Below are positions 16,393-25,339 of a stretch of 39,796 nt of DNA, one piece after another (position 1 is the first letter of the stretch; each line of letters starts with the position of its first letter). Where the stretch lies: positions 1 through 39,796 of IMG/VR virus record IMGVR_UViG_3300025141_000259; one strand, written 5' to 3'. Below the pieces are notes generated by a model. The model was given only the letters and a program-made list of their open reading frames with translations, made no database searches and was not told where the DNA came from. A program made the position numbers and the translations under genes. Source of the DNA: a virus.

Positions 16393-17145
16393 ATGGCAGA
16401 TAAACAAAAATTTCCAAGTGAAGTAATTGATTTACCAAGTGAGGGTAAAGTATATCATAAAGATAGTCCATTGTCATCAGGAAAAATAGAAATAAAATAT
16501 ATGACGGCGAAAGAAGAAGATATTCTCACATCACAGAATCTTATAAAGAAGGGAGTGGTGATAGATAGACTTTTAAATTCACTTATTCTCACAGAGGGAG
16601 TTAATGTTGATGATTTGATATTAGGTGATAAGAATGCTGTTATGGTAGCGGCTCGTATTTTAGCATATGGACCAGAATATCCAGCTGAAGTTGAAAATCC
16701 AGATACAGGTGAAAAAATTCAATACACATTCAATCTTGCTGAATGTCCATTCAAAAAAATATCTACAGACATCAACACAAATGAATTTGAGGTTGAACTC
16801 CCTGTATCGAAGGCCAAAATAAAGGTTAAAATGTTAACTGGTGTTGATGAGAAAATTATTGAAACTGAAGTAAAATCAATGAAAAAGATGGATTCACAAG
16901 TTTCAAAAGATTTAACTACACGATTGAAATATTCAATAGTTTCATTTGATGGTGAAACTGACATAAATAAAATAGGAAATCTTGTTCAAAATATGTTGTC
17001 ACGAGATTCATTGTTTTTAAGACATAAAATCAGCGAAGTATCACCTGATATTGAACTTAAACAAGAAATAGAAATAGGAGGTGACATGGTCGAGGTAGAT
17101 ATACCTTTAACCATAAACTTTTTTTGGCCTGACACCTCAGCATAG
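16393..17145 (+). CDS. Baseplate hub / tail assembly protein, gp26-like (upstream product)
   Basis: A 250-residue protein containing VIDLPSEGKVYHKDSPLSSG followed by KIEIKYMTAKEEDILTS and KGVVIDRLLNSLI, a pattern I know from T4-like phages as the gp26/T4_baseplate family. Its N-terminal half is a compact alpha/beta region and the C-terminal half (VELPVSKAKIKVKML onward) repeats a similar strand-rich theme. It lies between the tube and the tape-measure genes, which is where many long-tailed phages keep the G/GT tail-assembly chaperones made by a programmed frameshift. The last codons run through seven T residues, and an open frame without a start codon continues downstream. Confidence 0.75.
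   Translation: MADKQKFPSEVIDLPSEGKVYHKDSPLSSGKIEIKYMTAKEEDILTSQNLIKKGVVIDRLLNSLILTEGVNVDDLILGDKNAVMVAARILAYGPEYPAEVENPDTGEKIQYTFNLAECPFKKISTDINTNEFEVELPVSKAKIKVKMLTGVDEKIIETEVKSMKKMDSQVSKDLTTRLKYSIVSFDGETDINKIGNLVQNMLSRDSLFLRHKISEVSPDIELKQEIEIGGDMVEVDIPLTINFFWPDTSA
17119..17125 (+). other. Candidate programmed frameshift site (TTTTTTT)
   Basis: The upstream gene reads AAC TTT TTT TGG and stops at TAG 17143-17145. Shifting +1, or equivalently -2, on the T7 run continues into GGC CTG ACA CCT and a 74-codon open frame. The downstream frame is closed by TAA at 17114-17116, so the shift must occur between 17117 and 17145, and this run is the only homopolymer there. A -1 shift would hit TGA within three codons. 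Confidence 0.6.
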
Positions 17146-17350
17146 ACCACAAATTCACGAAGAAATATTTAATTTAGTATATCACGGAAATGGATTTACA
17201 CATTCTGATGTATATGCTATGCCTGTTTATTTAAGACGATTCTATCTTCAAAAATTAGTTGATTACAAAACTGAAGAAAATAAACAGATAGAAAAAGCAC
17301 AACAAAAATCAGACCCAATATCTACATTTCAACAAAGATTCAAACAATAA
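17126..17350 (+). CDS. Frameshifted C-terminal extension of the gp26-like tail assembly protein (T-like domain)
   Basis: This 74-codon frame has no ATG, GTG or TTG at its beginning. The first ATG is at 17217, mid-domain, with no ribosome binding site. It reads PQIHEEIFNLVYHGNGFTHS then VYLRRFYLQKLVDYK, and ends with a Gln/Lys-rich tail (PISTFQQRFKQ). The FYLxKL...K pattern and the size resemble the helical C-terminal part of tail assembly proteins. It overlaps the end of the gp26-like gene in another frame and ends before a promoter box. I infer that it is expressed as a fusion of about 320 residues. A sequencing indel joining two halves of one gene is the main alternative. Confidence 0.65.
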   Translation, partial: GLTPQHRPQIHEEIFNLVYHGNGFTHSDVYAMPVYLRRFYLQKLVDYKTEENKQIEKAQQKSDPISTFQQRFKQ

Positions 17351-17366
17351 TTTTTTACATTCTTGA

Positions 17367-17378
17367 TATTTATATATG
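17367..17378 (+). promoter_or_regulatory. Putative phage promoter box (TATTTATATATG)
   Basis: Exact copy of the recurrent motif, preceded by TTGA, 28 bases before the next start. Confidence 0.6.
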
Positions 17379-17406
17379 ATGAATTACATCTTATGGAGAA
17401 TATAAT

Positions 17407-17649
17407 ATGCCCAAAAAGAAATCATATATGAATAACGAAAATGTTTTATCAGAAGGATTTTTTGATAAAATATTTAAATATGCAAAAAATTTAAAGTCAA
17501 CTGATAAAGATAAAATTAAAAAAAGTAGAAAAATTAAGTTAGGTCTAGCCTTACTAAACAGAACAGTAGGTGGACTTGAAAAAGCTTTAAAGCGAGATCA
17601 TGGAGTTGATGTTGAACTTGAAAGATTTAAATTAAGTGATTTTTTTTAA
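17407..17649 (+). CDS. Small basic hypothetical protein before the tape measure
   Basis: An 80-residue basic protein (NENVLSEGFFDKIFKYAKNL, then a Lys-rich helix) ending ERFKLSDFF. GGAG lies before the ATG, and the gene has its own promoter-like box. It ends 14 bases before the tape measure gene and is probably co-transcribed with it. I do not recognise a family. The position suggests an assembly factor or a tail-tip component. Confidence 0.7.
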   Translation: MPKKKSYMNNENVLSEGFFDKIFKYAKNLKSTDKDKIKKSRKIKLGLALLNRTVGGLEKALKRDHGVDVELERFKLSDFF

Positions 17650-17663
17650 AATAGGAAACTAAA

Positions 17664-19655
17664 ATGGCTAAAGAAGATATCAAAGAAATAAGAGCTATAC
17701 AAAAAGAAATAACTCAGTCTGTACAAGATAGAGGAAAAGCTTTAGAGAAAGAGGGTAGAAATTTAAATAAGATAATTGACTCTCTATCGAAACAAGCAGA
17801 GTTGGGTAACAGAACATTAGCAGAAACTAAGGATCTTGCTAAATCTTTAGCCTCAAATGCAAAAATTGGAAACGATATTAATAAACTTACGGAAAAACGG
17901 AGTAAGTTAACCAAAAGTATATCGTTTAATAGAAAACAGATGTTGAAAGGTCACATAAAAATAAGTAGTTTAATAAATAGAGATTTAAGAATTGAACAAA
18001 AACAATTAAAAAGTCAAATTCGAAGAGCAAAACTTCAGGCGAAAGTTACAGAGTTACAAACTAAAGCAAAAGATGCTTTTAAAAAACAGATACTTCAAGG
18101 AGCATTGTTTGTAACAATATTCACGGGTCTATGGAAAATAGCAACAGGTTTTGCCGCTAAAATTGACGATATCGGAAAAACATTTGGTGTTATGGCAGCA
18201 GATGATAAGTTTGTTAAAAATCTCACGGATGCTGAATTTTCTGCTATTGGAATTGGATTAGGTCTTGAAGATGTTGTTTCTACTGTTCAAACATTATCTT
18301 CTGAATTTGGAATTTCAACTGGTGAAGCAGCAGCATTATCAGCTACTGTACTTGATACAGCCAAAGCTACAGGAATGTCTGTTGATGAATCTACAAGATT
18401 ATTTGGTTCATTAAAATCAATTGCTGGATTATCAAATGAACAAGCAGAACATTTAGCAGAATCTACATTTCAGTTAGCTAAACAACGAGGTGTAGCACCT
18501 TCGGCAGTAATGAAAGACATAGCAGCGTCATCAGAAACGATAGCAGATTTCACAGATGCATCTGGTGAAAATATAGCAGAAGCAGCTGTACAGGCAAGAC
18601 AATTAGGTGTCAGTTTAGACACAACAGCTAAAGTAGCAAAAGGATTATTAGATTTCCAAAGTTCACTATCTGCAGAGATAGAAGCTTCAATGTTGATTGG
18701 AAGACAATTAAATTTCCAAAAAGCTCGTGAATTGGCATTGAATAATGATATATCAGGTGCTATGGAAGAAGTTATATCACAGCTTGGAAGTGAAGAAGAA
18801 TTTAATAGTATGAATGTTATACAACGAGAGGCGTTAGCTAAATCAATTGGTGTATCAACATCTGAATTAGCTAAGTTTGTTAAAGGAACAAAAGACTTAT
18901 CTGTATCAGGAGCATTAGCATCGGGTGAGTTTGAAAATCTTGTTGGACAAGATGCAATATCTGGAATATCACGGATGATGAATAAATTTAAACAATTGGG
19001 TGCAGCTATTATGAATACATTAGGACCTACTTTTAATAAAGTAGCTATAATTATGAGCGATTGGGTTGGTGACAGTGGTGATTTGACAGAAGTATTATCT
19101 GAAAAATTTACAGCATTTGGTGAAAAAATAACTGCATTCTTTACTGACGTTTTTACACCTGCTACTGAAGGACAACTTTCAACTTGGGAAAAAATTGGAC
19201 AAGCTATAAATAATATAGGACCCTTCTTCGATAATATTAAATCAGCAGTAAATCAATTACTTCCAGTATTAGTTACACTCAAAATAGCATCAATGGGAGT
19301 AGCATTAGCTTCAGCAGCTGCAACTGTAATGACTGCAGGAGCAGCGAGTATGGGTCTAGGTATTGGAATTGCCCTCGCTACAGTAGCAGGTGCTTGGTTA
19401 GCAGTTAGAGCACTTCCAACATTTCAAACTTTAGCACCCGGACAGCAAGCTACACCAACAGCTGGTAGCGCTGCAATGGCTCACGGCCAAGGACAACACG
19501 GAGCAGAAACTATCCTGCACACAAATGATATTGTAAAAGCTATCAAAAATTTAGAGAACCGGATGGATAGTTATTTCGGAACTACTGGTACAGTACCGAA
19601 CAAGATAGGTTCAGCGGTAGCGAGAAACATAACAAGTAATGCACAGCATGCATAA
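17664..19655 (+). CDS. Tail tape measure protein
   Basis: This 663-residue protein has the composition of a tape measure. There is an N-terminal coiled coil (residues 1 to about 145, Lys/Glu/Leu-rich). A hydrophobic stretch follows around 148-168 (GALFVTIFTGLWKIATGFAA), then a long Ala/Ser/Glu-rich helical body. A second, strongly hydrophobic Ala/Gly region at about 530-580 could span or perturb a membrane during DNA entry. T4's counterpart gp29 is 590 residues. The protein sets tail length and exits ahead of the DNA. It lies after the tail-assembly genes and before cap and hub genes, as expected. The C-terminus is Gln/His-rich (GQGQHGAET). Confidence 0.85.
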   Translation: MAKEDIKEIRAIQKEITQSVQDRGKALEKEGRNLNKIIDSLSKQAELGNRTLAETKDLAKSLASNAKIGNDINKLTEKRSKLTKSISFNRKQMLKGHIKISSLINRDLRIEQKQLKSQIRRAKLQAKVTELQTKAKDAFKKQILQGALFVTIFTGLWKIATGFAAKIDDIGKTFGVMAADDKFVKNLTDAEFSAIGIGLGLEDVVSTVQTLSSEFGISTGEAAALSATVLDTAKATGMSVDESTRLFGSLKSIAGLSNEQAEHLAESTFQLAKQRGVAPSAVMKDIAASSETIADFTDASGENIAEAAVQARQLGVSLDTTAKVAKGLLDFQSSLSAEIEASMLIGRQLNFQKARELALNNDISGAMEEVISQLGSEEEFNSMNVIQREALAKSIGVSTSELAKFVKGTKDLSVSGALASGEFENLVGQDAISGISRMMNKFKQLGAAIMNTLGPTFNKVAIIMSDWVGDSGDLTEVLSEKFTAFGEKITAFFTDVFTPATEGQLSTWEKIGQAINNIGPFFDNIKSAVNQLLPVLVTLKIASMGVALASAAATVMTAGAASMGLGIGIALATVAGAWLAVRALPTFQTLAPGQQATPTAGSAAMAHGQGQHGAETILHTNDIVKAIKNLENRMDSYFGTTGTVPNKIGSAVARNITSNAQHA

Positions 19656-19667
19656 CGGAGAGATATA

Positions 19668-21563
19668 TTGAGTTTAATAAACTTAAAAAGTATATTTACT
19701 GAAAATATTGATTCCCTCGCGAATGATTTTATTGATGGTGCACCAACTCCTGTAGAATCTATTGTTGTCAACATGAGTAGTACATACACAGATGGAATAG
19801 GTGGATTATTTAATAAATCAACCGTTTATGTATCTTCAAAGTTCACTCCAATGTCATCATTAAATGTACCATCAATTGAACAAATATTAACATCAGGAAA
19901 TATTGGAGATGGTATAACTGGTGGAGATGGTTACCCAATACAACTGTCCTCATATACTAATTTAATTATCCCTCCGCCTGAACCGGGTAACGGAATCAGT
20001 TTTAAAGCTGCTGGTGAAGACTTAGCTGCAGTTACTACACAACCTGTAGATGGTTTTAGAAAATTGTTATCACTAGTGACAGAAGATAGAAAATTCCCAA
20101 ATGACACATCTTGGAGTAATTTATACAGAGCCGACCATAAATCTAAAGGTGTTGATGGCCCACAGTATTCTTACGGCTCAAATGTTAATTTGCAATTTGG
20201 TATTAGAGATGAAGCTCCTAATATAACAGGAATTTCAAGAACACAATTATTTGGTGGACCACATGGTGAACCATATATCGTAAGTGGACTACCGGATGGT
20301 GATATTGGTGGACTTGGTGGACTCGGTGACGGTAGATTACAGAATTTTGCGAGTCGTTCTATCCCAATAGTCAGAGCAGTAACTGATACTGTAAGATTAA
20401 CAAAGTATTTAACATCTCCAGATGGTATTGCCTTTATAGCTAAACAAAATGCTTTAGGTGCTGTTACAAAGGTTCAATTCAGAGATGGTGATAAATTGAT
20501 GGAAGGAAAACAAAGATTTAAAGAAGGTTATAATCCATTGAGTACTTTAGGAGCTTCAGTATCACGATTAACCGGAACAACACCAAATATTTTATTTGAC
20601 AGAGAAGAACCTGGTTTGAGTTCATTGTTTGGTAGGGATAGATATGGTAGTGTTGGACTGGGGCCCCTGCGTGAAAATGTTGAATATATATTAGATTCAA
20701 CATTTACAGATGGTTCATCAGATTCAGTTGCCGGGTCTCTTTTTGGTCAATTTACTAATAAAATTAGATCAGCAATGAGTACTGCACTTGGGAGAGATGT
20801 AGAAATAAAACCAAAATCAGAGGGTGGTGACAAAATGACTTTGGCAACTATGATAAGAGGTACTTCATTAGAACCTATAGGCGTTCTAACAACAGGACTT
20901 GGTCATGGTAAACCAAACCAACTTTCATTTAATGTTGAAAAAGAACAAGAAGGAATGCCTTTCTACTTTAAAGATTTAAGAGATGACACCTACATATTTT
21001 TCAGAGCATACATAGACGGACTAACAGAAAATATATCACCATCTTGGGCATCAACAAATTATTTAGGAAGAAGTGAACCAGTTTATGTATATGAAAGGTC
21101 AGAAAGAGATATATCATTCAACCTTAAATTATTCGCACAGACAGAAGATGAGTTAACTTCAATATATCAAAAAATGAATAGACTTACATCATTGTGTTAT
21201 CCAGAATACGCTAAGAATACAGTAGGTTCAACTACATCTGAAACCGGTGGAACTGTATTTGCATCCAACGCTATGCAAAGAATGAAACCACCATTAACAA
21301 AATTTAGATTAGGTGAATTATTTGGTAGTGAACATGCTGAACTGACTGGATTTATAAAAAGTCTTTCATACTCATATCCATCAGAATCACCTTGGGAAAC
21401 TAAAGCAGGAAAACGAGTTCCCAAATATGTTCAAGTTGCAATATCATATCAAGTGATTCATATGACAGTTCCAAGTCTTGATTTTGCGAAGACGGATCCA
21501 GGTGGTAAATATAAAGATGAAACATTCTATGGAACAAATAAAGTTACAGGTATGGGAGTTTAG
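19668..21563 (+). CDS. Tail tube cap / baseplate protein (gp48/gp54-like, tentative)
   Basis: This 631-residue protein starts at TTG 19668, with GGAGAGA about 5 bases upstream and no ATG nearby. The N-terminal 300 residues are Gly/Ser-rich and unrecognised. The C-terminal part (residues about 425-600) has a baseplate pattern: FKDLRDDTYIFFRAYIDGL, ENISPSWASTNYLGRSEPVY, then DISFNLKLFAQTEDELTSIY and PPLTKFRLGELFGSEHAELT. I know this layout from proteins located between tape measure and LysM genes in other myoviruses. T4 places gp48 and gp54 here, where they cap the hub and start tube growth. The exact equivalent is not certain. Confidence 0.6.
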   Translation: MSLINLKSIFTENIDSLANDFIDGAPTPVESIVVNMSSTYTDGIGGLFNKSTVYVSSKFTPMSSLNVPSIEQILTSGNIGDGITGGDGYPIQLSSYTNLIIPPPEPGNGISFKAAGEDLAAVTTQPVDGFRKLLSLVTEDRKFPNDTSWSNLYRADHKSKGVDGPQYSYGSNVNLQFGIRDEAPNITGISRTQLFGGPHGEPYIVSGLPDGDIGGLGGLGDGRLQNFASRSIPIVRAVTDTVRLTKYLTSPDGIAFIAKQNALGAVTKVQFRDGDKLMEGKQRFKEGYNPLSTLGASVSRLTGTTPNILFDREEPGLSSLFGRDRYGSVGLGPLRENVEYILDSTFTDGSSDSVAGSLFGQFTNKIRSAMSTALGRDVEIKPKSEGGDKMTLATMIRGTSLEPIGVLTTGLGHGKPNQLSFNVEKEQEGMPFYFKDLRDDTYIFFRAYIDGLTENISPSWASTNYLGRSEPVYVYERSERDISFNLKLFAQTEDELTSIYQKMNRLTSLCYPEYAKNTVGSTTSETGGTVFASNAMQRMKPPLTKFRLGELFGSEHAELTGFIKSLSYSYPSESPWETKAGKRVPKYVQVAISYQVIHMTVPSLDFAKTDPGGKYKDETFYGTNKVTGMGV

Positions 21564-21565
21564 TA

Positions 21566-21859
21566 ATGGCAAGATACGATACTACAAGAAGAACAAAATA
21601 TACAAGTCCAGATAAAGAAAGAGTTGGTAATAAAGATAAATATAATACAACTATCTATCTTAAAGTCCCAGAAAGAAACGATGATATGTATTTTATTGCA
21701 CAGGAAGGTGATAGATGTGATAATCTAGCAAATAGGTTTTATGGAAATCCACAATTATGGTGGTTCGTTGCAAGAGTCAATCATTTAAAAACAATGAATA
21801 TACCAGCAGGAACATCATTAAGGATTCCAGCATCAGCTGAAAAAGCAAAAGGGTTTTAA
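21566..21859 (+). CDS. LysM-domain baseplate protein (gp53 / gpX-like)
   Basis: A 97-residue protein whose C-terminal 50 residues form a LysM-like fold: YFIAQEGDRCDNLANRFYGN, then PQLWWFVARVNHL and IPAGTSLRIPAS. The same motif is found in T4 gp53 (baseplate wedge) and P2 gpX, where LysM is used for protein contacts in the baseplate rather than cell-wall binding. The N-terminus is basic and extended. It starts 2 bases after the previous stop and ends 3 bases before the hub gene, so the three are one translational block. Confidence 0.8.
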   Translation: MARYDTTRRTKYTSPDKERVGNKDKYNTTIYLKVPERNDDMYFIAQEGDRCDNLANRFYGNPQLWWFVARVNHLKTMNIPAGTSLRIPASAEKAKGF

Positions 21860-21862
21860 ACA

Positions 21863-24800
21863 ATGATAAATAAGAGAATATTCGGTTCTGACATACCTAA
21901 TAAAGTTAAGAAGAAACTTGCACTCAGACAAGCTTACGCACAAAGTACTAATCCAAATGAATCTTTAGCTGAAATAAATAAAAAATATAAAGGTGTTGAT
22001 GGAGTCGGATTAGATAATGAATTTGACAATCAAGCTGATTTATCATCTCGAACACCGTTTGTAAGAATGTGGGTGGGTGTTGAGATATTCAATAGAGAAA
22101 CAGATGAGGACGGAGAACCAGTTAATAAAACCTCATTAGCATCACGAATATATGTTGTCGGCAATCATACTTTAAATCAAGCTACAGCTAATCCTAATGA
22201 ATCAGTAGGATTGGAACCTGGTAAAAGTGGCACTGATCCATTAATGCATGGTTTAGAAAATGATGATATCATTCCACCTGAATTTGGTACAAATGATAAT
22301 CAATATCTGAAACCACCAGCTGGAATAACAAGTTTTACATCTACTACTGAAGGAACATTAGGTGTGATGAGAAAAACAACAGTAGGGTTTACTGTACATA
22401 ACTTTCACGATTTTGATAAGATATACCAACGATACTTCTTACGACCAGGAGCTCAAATATTTGTTGATTATGGTTGGAATACTGGAGTATTATATGACCC
22501 AACCACAGTTGCATTTAAACATGAAAAACCAGATGGTGAAGATACTGCGACAGGATTATCAGTTGAAGAAATATTATATGGTGAGAAGCCGGGAGATAAG
22601 GTTAACGGATATGTTACAGAAGCACAGGGTGATTTAGACACTCTCATTGGATATGTAACTAATTATGATGCAAAGATATTAGAAAACGGTAGTGTAGAAT
22701 GTTCAGTTGAAATAACATCAAAGAATATAGCGTTATTAAGTGAAAAATTTGATAATGCACAAGTAGGTCAATCTATAAAAGATAGATTACAATTTTTATT
22801 AGATACTGAAATAGACAGTATAGGTGTTTTATTTTTAACGTCAAAGGGTACTGCTCGTGATCATATCATAGACCGATTTAAAAATATAACTCCTAAAAGT
22901 AAAGGTCAATTTGACTACAGGCAAAAACGCATGGTCGAACCAAAATTACAGTTTGGCGCATTTAAATTAGAAAAAAATAATGTAGAATCTGGTGTAGGTC
23001 TAGATAAGGTGGTTGGTCAGACTTTTATGTCATGGGGATTTTTTGAAGATGTTATATTAAATCCTGAATTTGGTCTTGGTGAATCTGGTGAATCGATAGC
23101 TACAGGAACTAATACAGAAGTTAGAATTGATTCATCTGAATCATTTACATCACATGACAACCATTTAAGGGAGAGGCAAACTGTGATAGGTAGAGGCTAT
23201 AAAGAAAAACTCAGTTTTTTATATCCTGAAAATTGGGATACAACATTTAATACTAAAGTTAATAAGAACCCAAATAATTCTAATTATGATGAAACTATTT
23301 TAAAAACATATAAAGGTAGTAAGACTAAATACGATATATTACCCGATATAGAAAGAATACCATTAAGAGAAATGTTTATTGATGTATCTATTGTCACGGA
23401 AGCTATCAAAAACGCCAAAAATTTAGTAGATTGTATAAAGCGAGTCTGTGAAAAAATAAATACAAATTCTGGAGATGTATATAATTGGGGAATATCTAAT
23501 AATGGTTCTGATAATCTAATATCAATAATAGATAAAAATTATTTGGGAGTAGAACGAGATATAAAAGATGCTCAAAATATATATGATATGATGTTTGAGT
23601 TTGATGTTATGTCATCTAATTCTATCGTCAAAGGATATGATGTATCATTTACAATGCCAGAAGGTGGAATATCTAACATGATGGCCATTCAAGCTATGAG
23701 TGGTGATGTTGACACTAAAATATATAATGTAAATTCATTCATTGATTCGGCAGTAGCATTACAAGCTTTATTAAATATAGCTAAAAAATCAAAAGACGAC
23801 CAGCAGAATGATGTATATAACACAATGGGTGTGGGTTATTATCCAGATATGGGTTCATTTAAAGCTAAAAAGATAAATAACGACTCTCTCAGAACTAATG
23901 CTAAAGTGTCTAATACATATGATAGAGTTACTGATATATTAGCTGCTAACCCTAATTTAGGAGGTAACATAAGTGGTACGAGTCAAAAGACAACTCCTAC
24001 TACTATCAAAAAATTTGCAAAATATTCCAAAACTAGAGAAAAAGCAGCAGGTGTAGAGGTAATAATAGCAGCTAATGAAGAAGCTTCAGCTGCATCAGGT
24101 ACAATAACAGTAAAGTCTATAAGTGATTATTACATATACCGTGCACGTTCTCAATTTCTTGAACATAAACACTCTACACCTCTACCAATGTCATTAACGC
24201 TGACTATATATGGTATATCATCTATACAACCAGGAGATATTTTCAGAGTTAATTATTTACCAGAATCTTATCGTAATATAGTTTATTTTCAAGTAATGAA
24301 AGTAACACAAGCTATTGATTCGTCTGGATGGTATACAACATTAGAAACTCAGTATAGATTTAGAGCTACTGATAAAATATTTGCAGAATTAACATATCCA
24401 GTATCATCAGTATCATTATCAGTGGAGACGATTAAGAAAAATAACCCACAGGCCACAAAGTCAACTGGAAATATAATTAATTCAGCACAATCTATCTCAA
24501 CTAATACCAATATTAATCCTTCAAAGGAATTACTAATAGGCGCTGATTTTGATAAACTCGCACAATACATGGGTAGCCAAGAACTTCTTCACAATGATCC
24601 AATACTCAATAGATTCAAAGATGTTATTAAATTTAAAGCGGTAGTAGCGAATAGCCCGGCATCAGATATTAAAGAATATTACTTACCATATATAATATAT
24701 GATAAAAATACATATGTAAATGGTGCACACTCTCAAACGGAAACAACTGGACTACTGTTTGATGATGAAAAGTTAAAATCATTCCTTAAATACTTTCCAG

Positions 24801-25291
24801 TAGCTAGTAGTAGTAGTTCTACTCTAACTATTGGTGGAGCTCCAATAACTAGCTTTTCTAGCGAAAAATTTAATTCAACAATAAATACTACAGTAACTGG
24901 ATATATTCCAAGAATTGAGACCATACTAGCGAATGATGAATATTATTATTTATTATTTGGAACTGAACAATGGGTTACAATACCAATTGGCTTAACACAA
25001 GTCGGTTCAGATACAGGATTTATTACTTTACTTTCAGCACTTCTGATGGGTAATATGAAAAATCTAGAAAAAGTACCTGAGTGGAATGAAAAATGTGATA
25101 GATGTCATGAGAGATATATAGCATTCTCAGGACTCAGTATCAAATCGAAAAGCTTTCAAACAGCTAGATGTCAAAAGATATCTGACGATATCGCCAATGT
25201 AATGGGAACAAACCAACAGTACTGTCAATTTGTAGATACAGACGGTATGACCAATGACTGTCTTCCAGTAGTAGATGTTTGTTACGAATAA
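21863..25291 (+). CDS. Very large baseplate hub protein (gp27-like core, extended)
   Basis: The largest protein in the window at 1142 residues. T4 gp27 is 391. Regions that look hub-like are VGFTVHNFHDFDKIYQRYFL with PGAQIFVDYGWNTGVLYD (about 175-215) and, much later, SLTLTIYGISSIQPGDIFRV, YLPESYRNIVYFQVMKVTQ and GWYTTLETQYRF (about 770-835). The latter is the usual ending of the hub beta-barrel domain. An added C-terminal region (about 840-1142) ends in a cysteine-rich segment, with CDRCHERY and further Cys in TARCQKI, QQYCQF, NDCLPVVDVCYE. That segment could bind metal or carry a spike or enzyme-like tip. There is no obvious lysozyme domain; a separate muramidase is encoded upstream. Confidence 0.7.
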   Translation: MINKRIFGSDIPNKVKKKLALRQAYAQSTNPNESLAEINKKYKGVDGVGLDNEFDNQADLSSRTPFVRMWVGVEIFNRETDEDGEPVNKTSLASRIYVVGNHTLNQATANPNESVGLEPGKSGTDPLMHGLENDDIIPPEFGTNDNQYLKPPAGITSFTSTTEGTLGVMRKTTVGFTVHNFHDFDKIYQRYFLRPGAQIFVDYGWNTGVLYDPTTVAFKHEKPDGEDTATGLSVEEILYGEKPGDKVNGYVTEAQGDLDTLIGYVTNYDAKILENGSVECSVEITSKNIALLSEKFDNAQVGQSIKDRLQFLLDTEIDSIGVLFLTSKGTARDHIIDRFKNITPKSKGQFDYRQKRMVEPKLQFGAFKLEKNNVESGVGLDKVVGQTFMSWGFFEDVILNPEFGLGESGESIATGTNTEVRIDSSESFTSHDNHLRERQTVIGRGYKEKLSFLYPENWDTTFNTKVNKNPNNSNYDETILKTYKGSKTKYDILPDIERIPLREMFIDVSIVTEAIKNAKNLVDCIKRVCEKINTNSGDVYNWGISNNGSDNLISIIDKNYLGVERDIKDAQNIYDMMFEFDVMSSNSIVKGYDVSFTMPEGGISNMMAIQAMSGDVDTKIYNVNSFIDSAVALQALLNIAKKSKDDQQNDVYNTMGVGYYPDMGSFKAKKINNDSLRTNAKVSNTYDRVTDILAANPNLGGNISGTSQKTTPTTIKKFAKYSKTREKAAGVEVIIAANEEASAASGTITVKSISDYYIYRARSQFLEHKHSTPLPMSLTLTIYGISSIQPGDIFRVNYLPESYRNIVYFQVMKVTQAIDSSGWYTTLETQYRFRATDKIFAELTYPVSSVSLSVETIKKNNPQATKSTGNIINSAQSISTNTNINPSKELLIGADFDKLAQYMGSQELLHNDPILNRFKDVIKFKAVVANSPASDIKEYYLPYIIYDKNTYVNGAHSQTETTGLLFDDEKLKSFLKYFPVASSSSSTLTIGGAPITSFSSEKFNSTINTTVTGYIPRIETILANDEYYYLLFGTEQWVTIPIGLTQVGSDTGFITLLSALLMGNMKNLEKVPEWNEKCDRCHERYIAFSGLSIKSKSFQTARCQKISDDIANVMGTNQQYCQFVDTDGMTNDCLPVVDVCYE

Positions 25292-25339
25292 TAGAAAAAA
25301 ACATTAGGATTTAACACAAAAAAGGTTGTAAATTAAACT

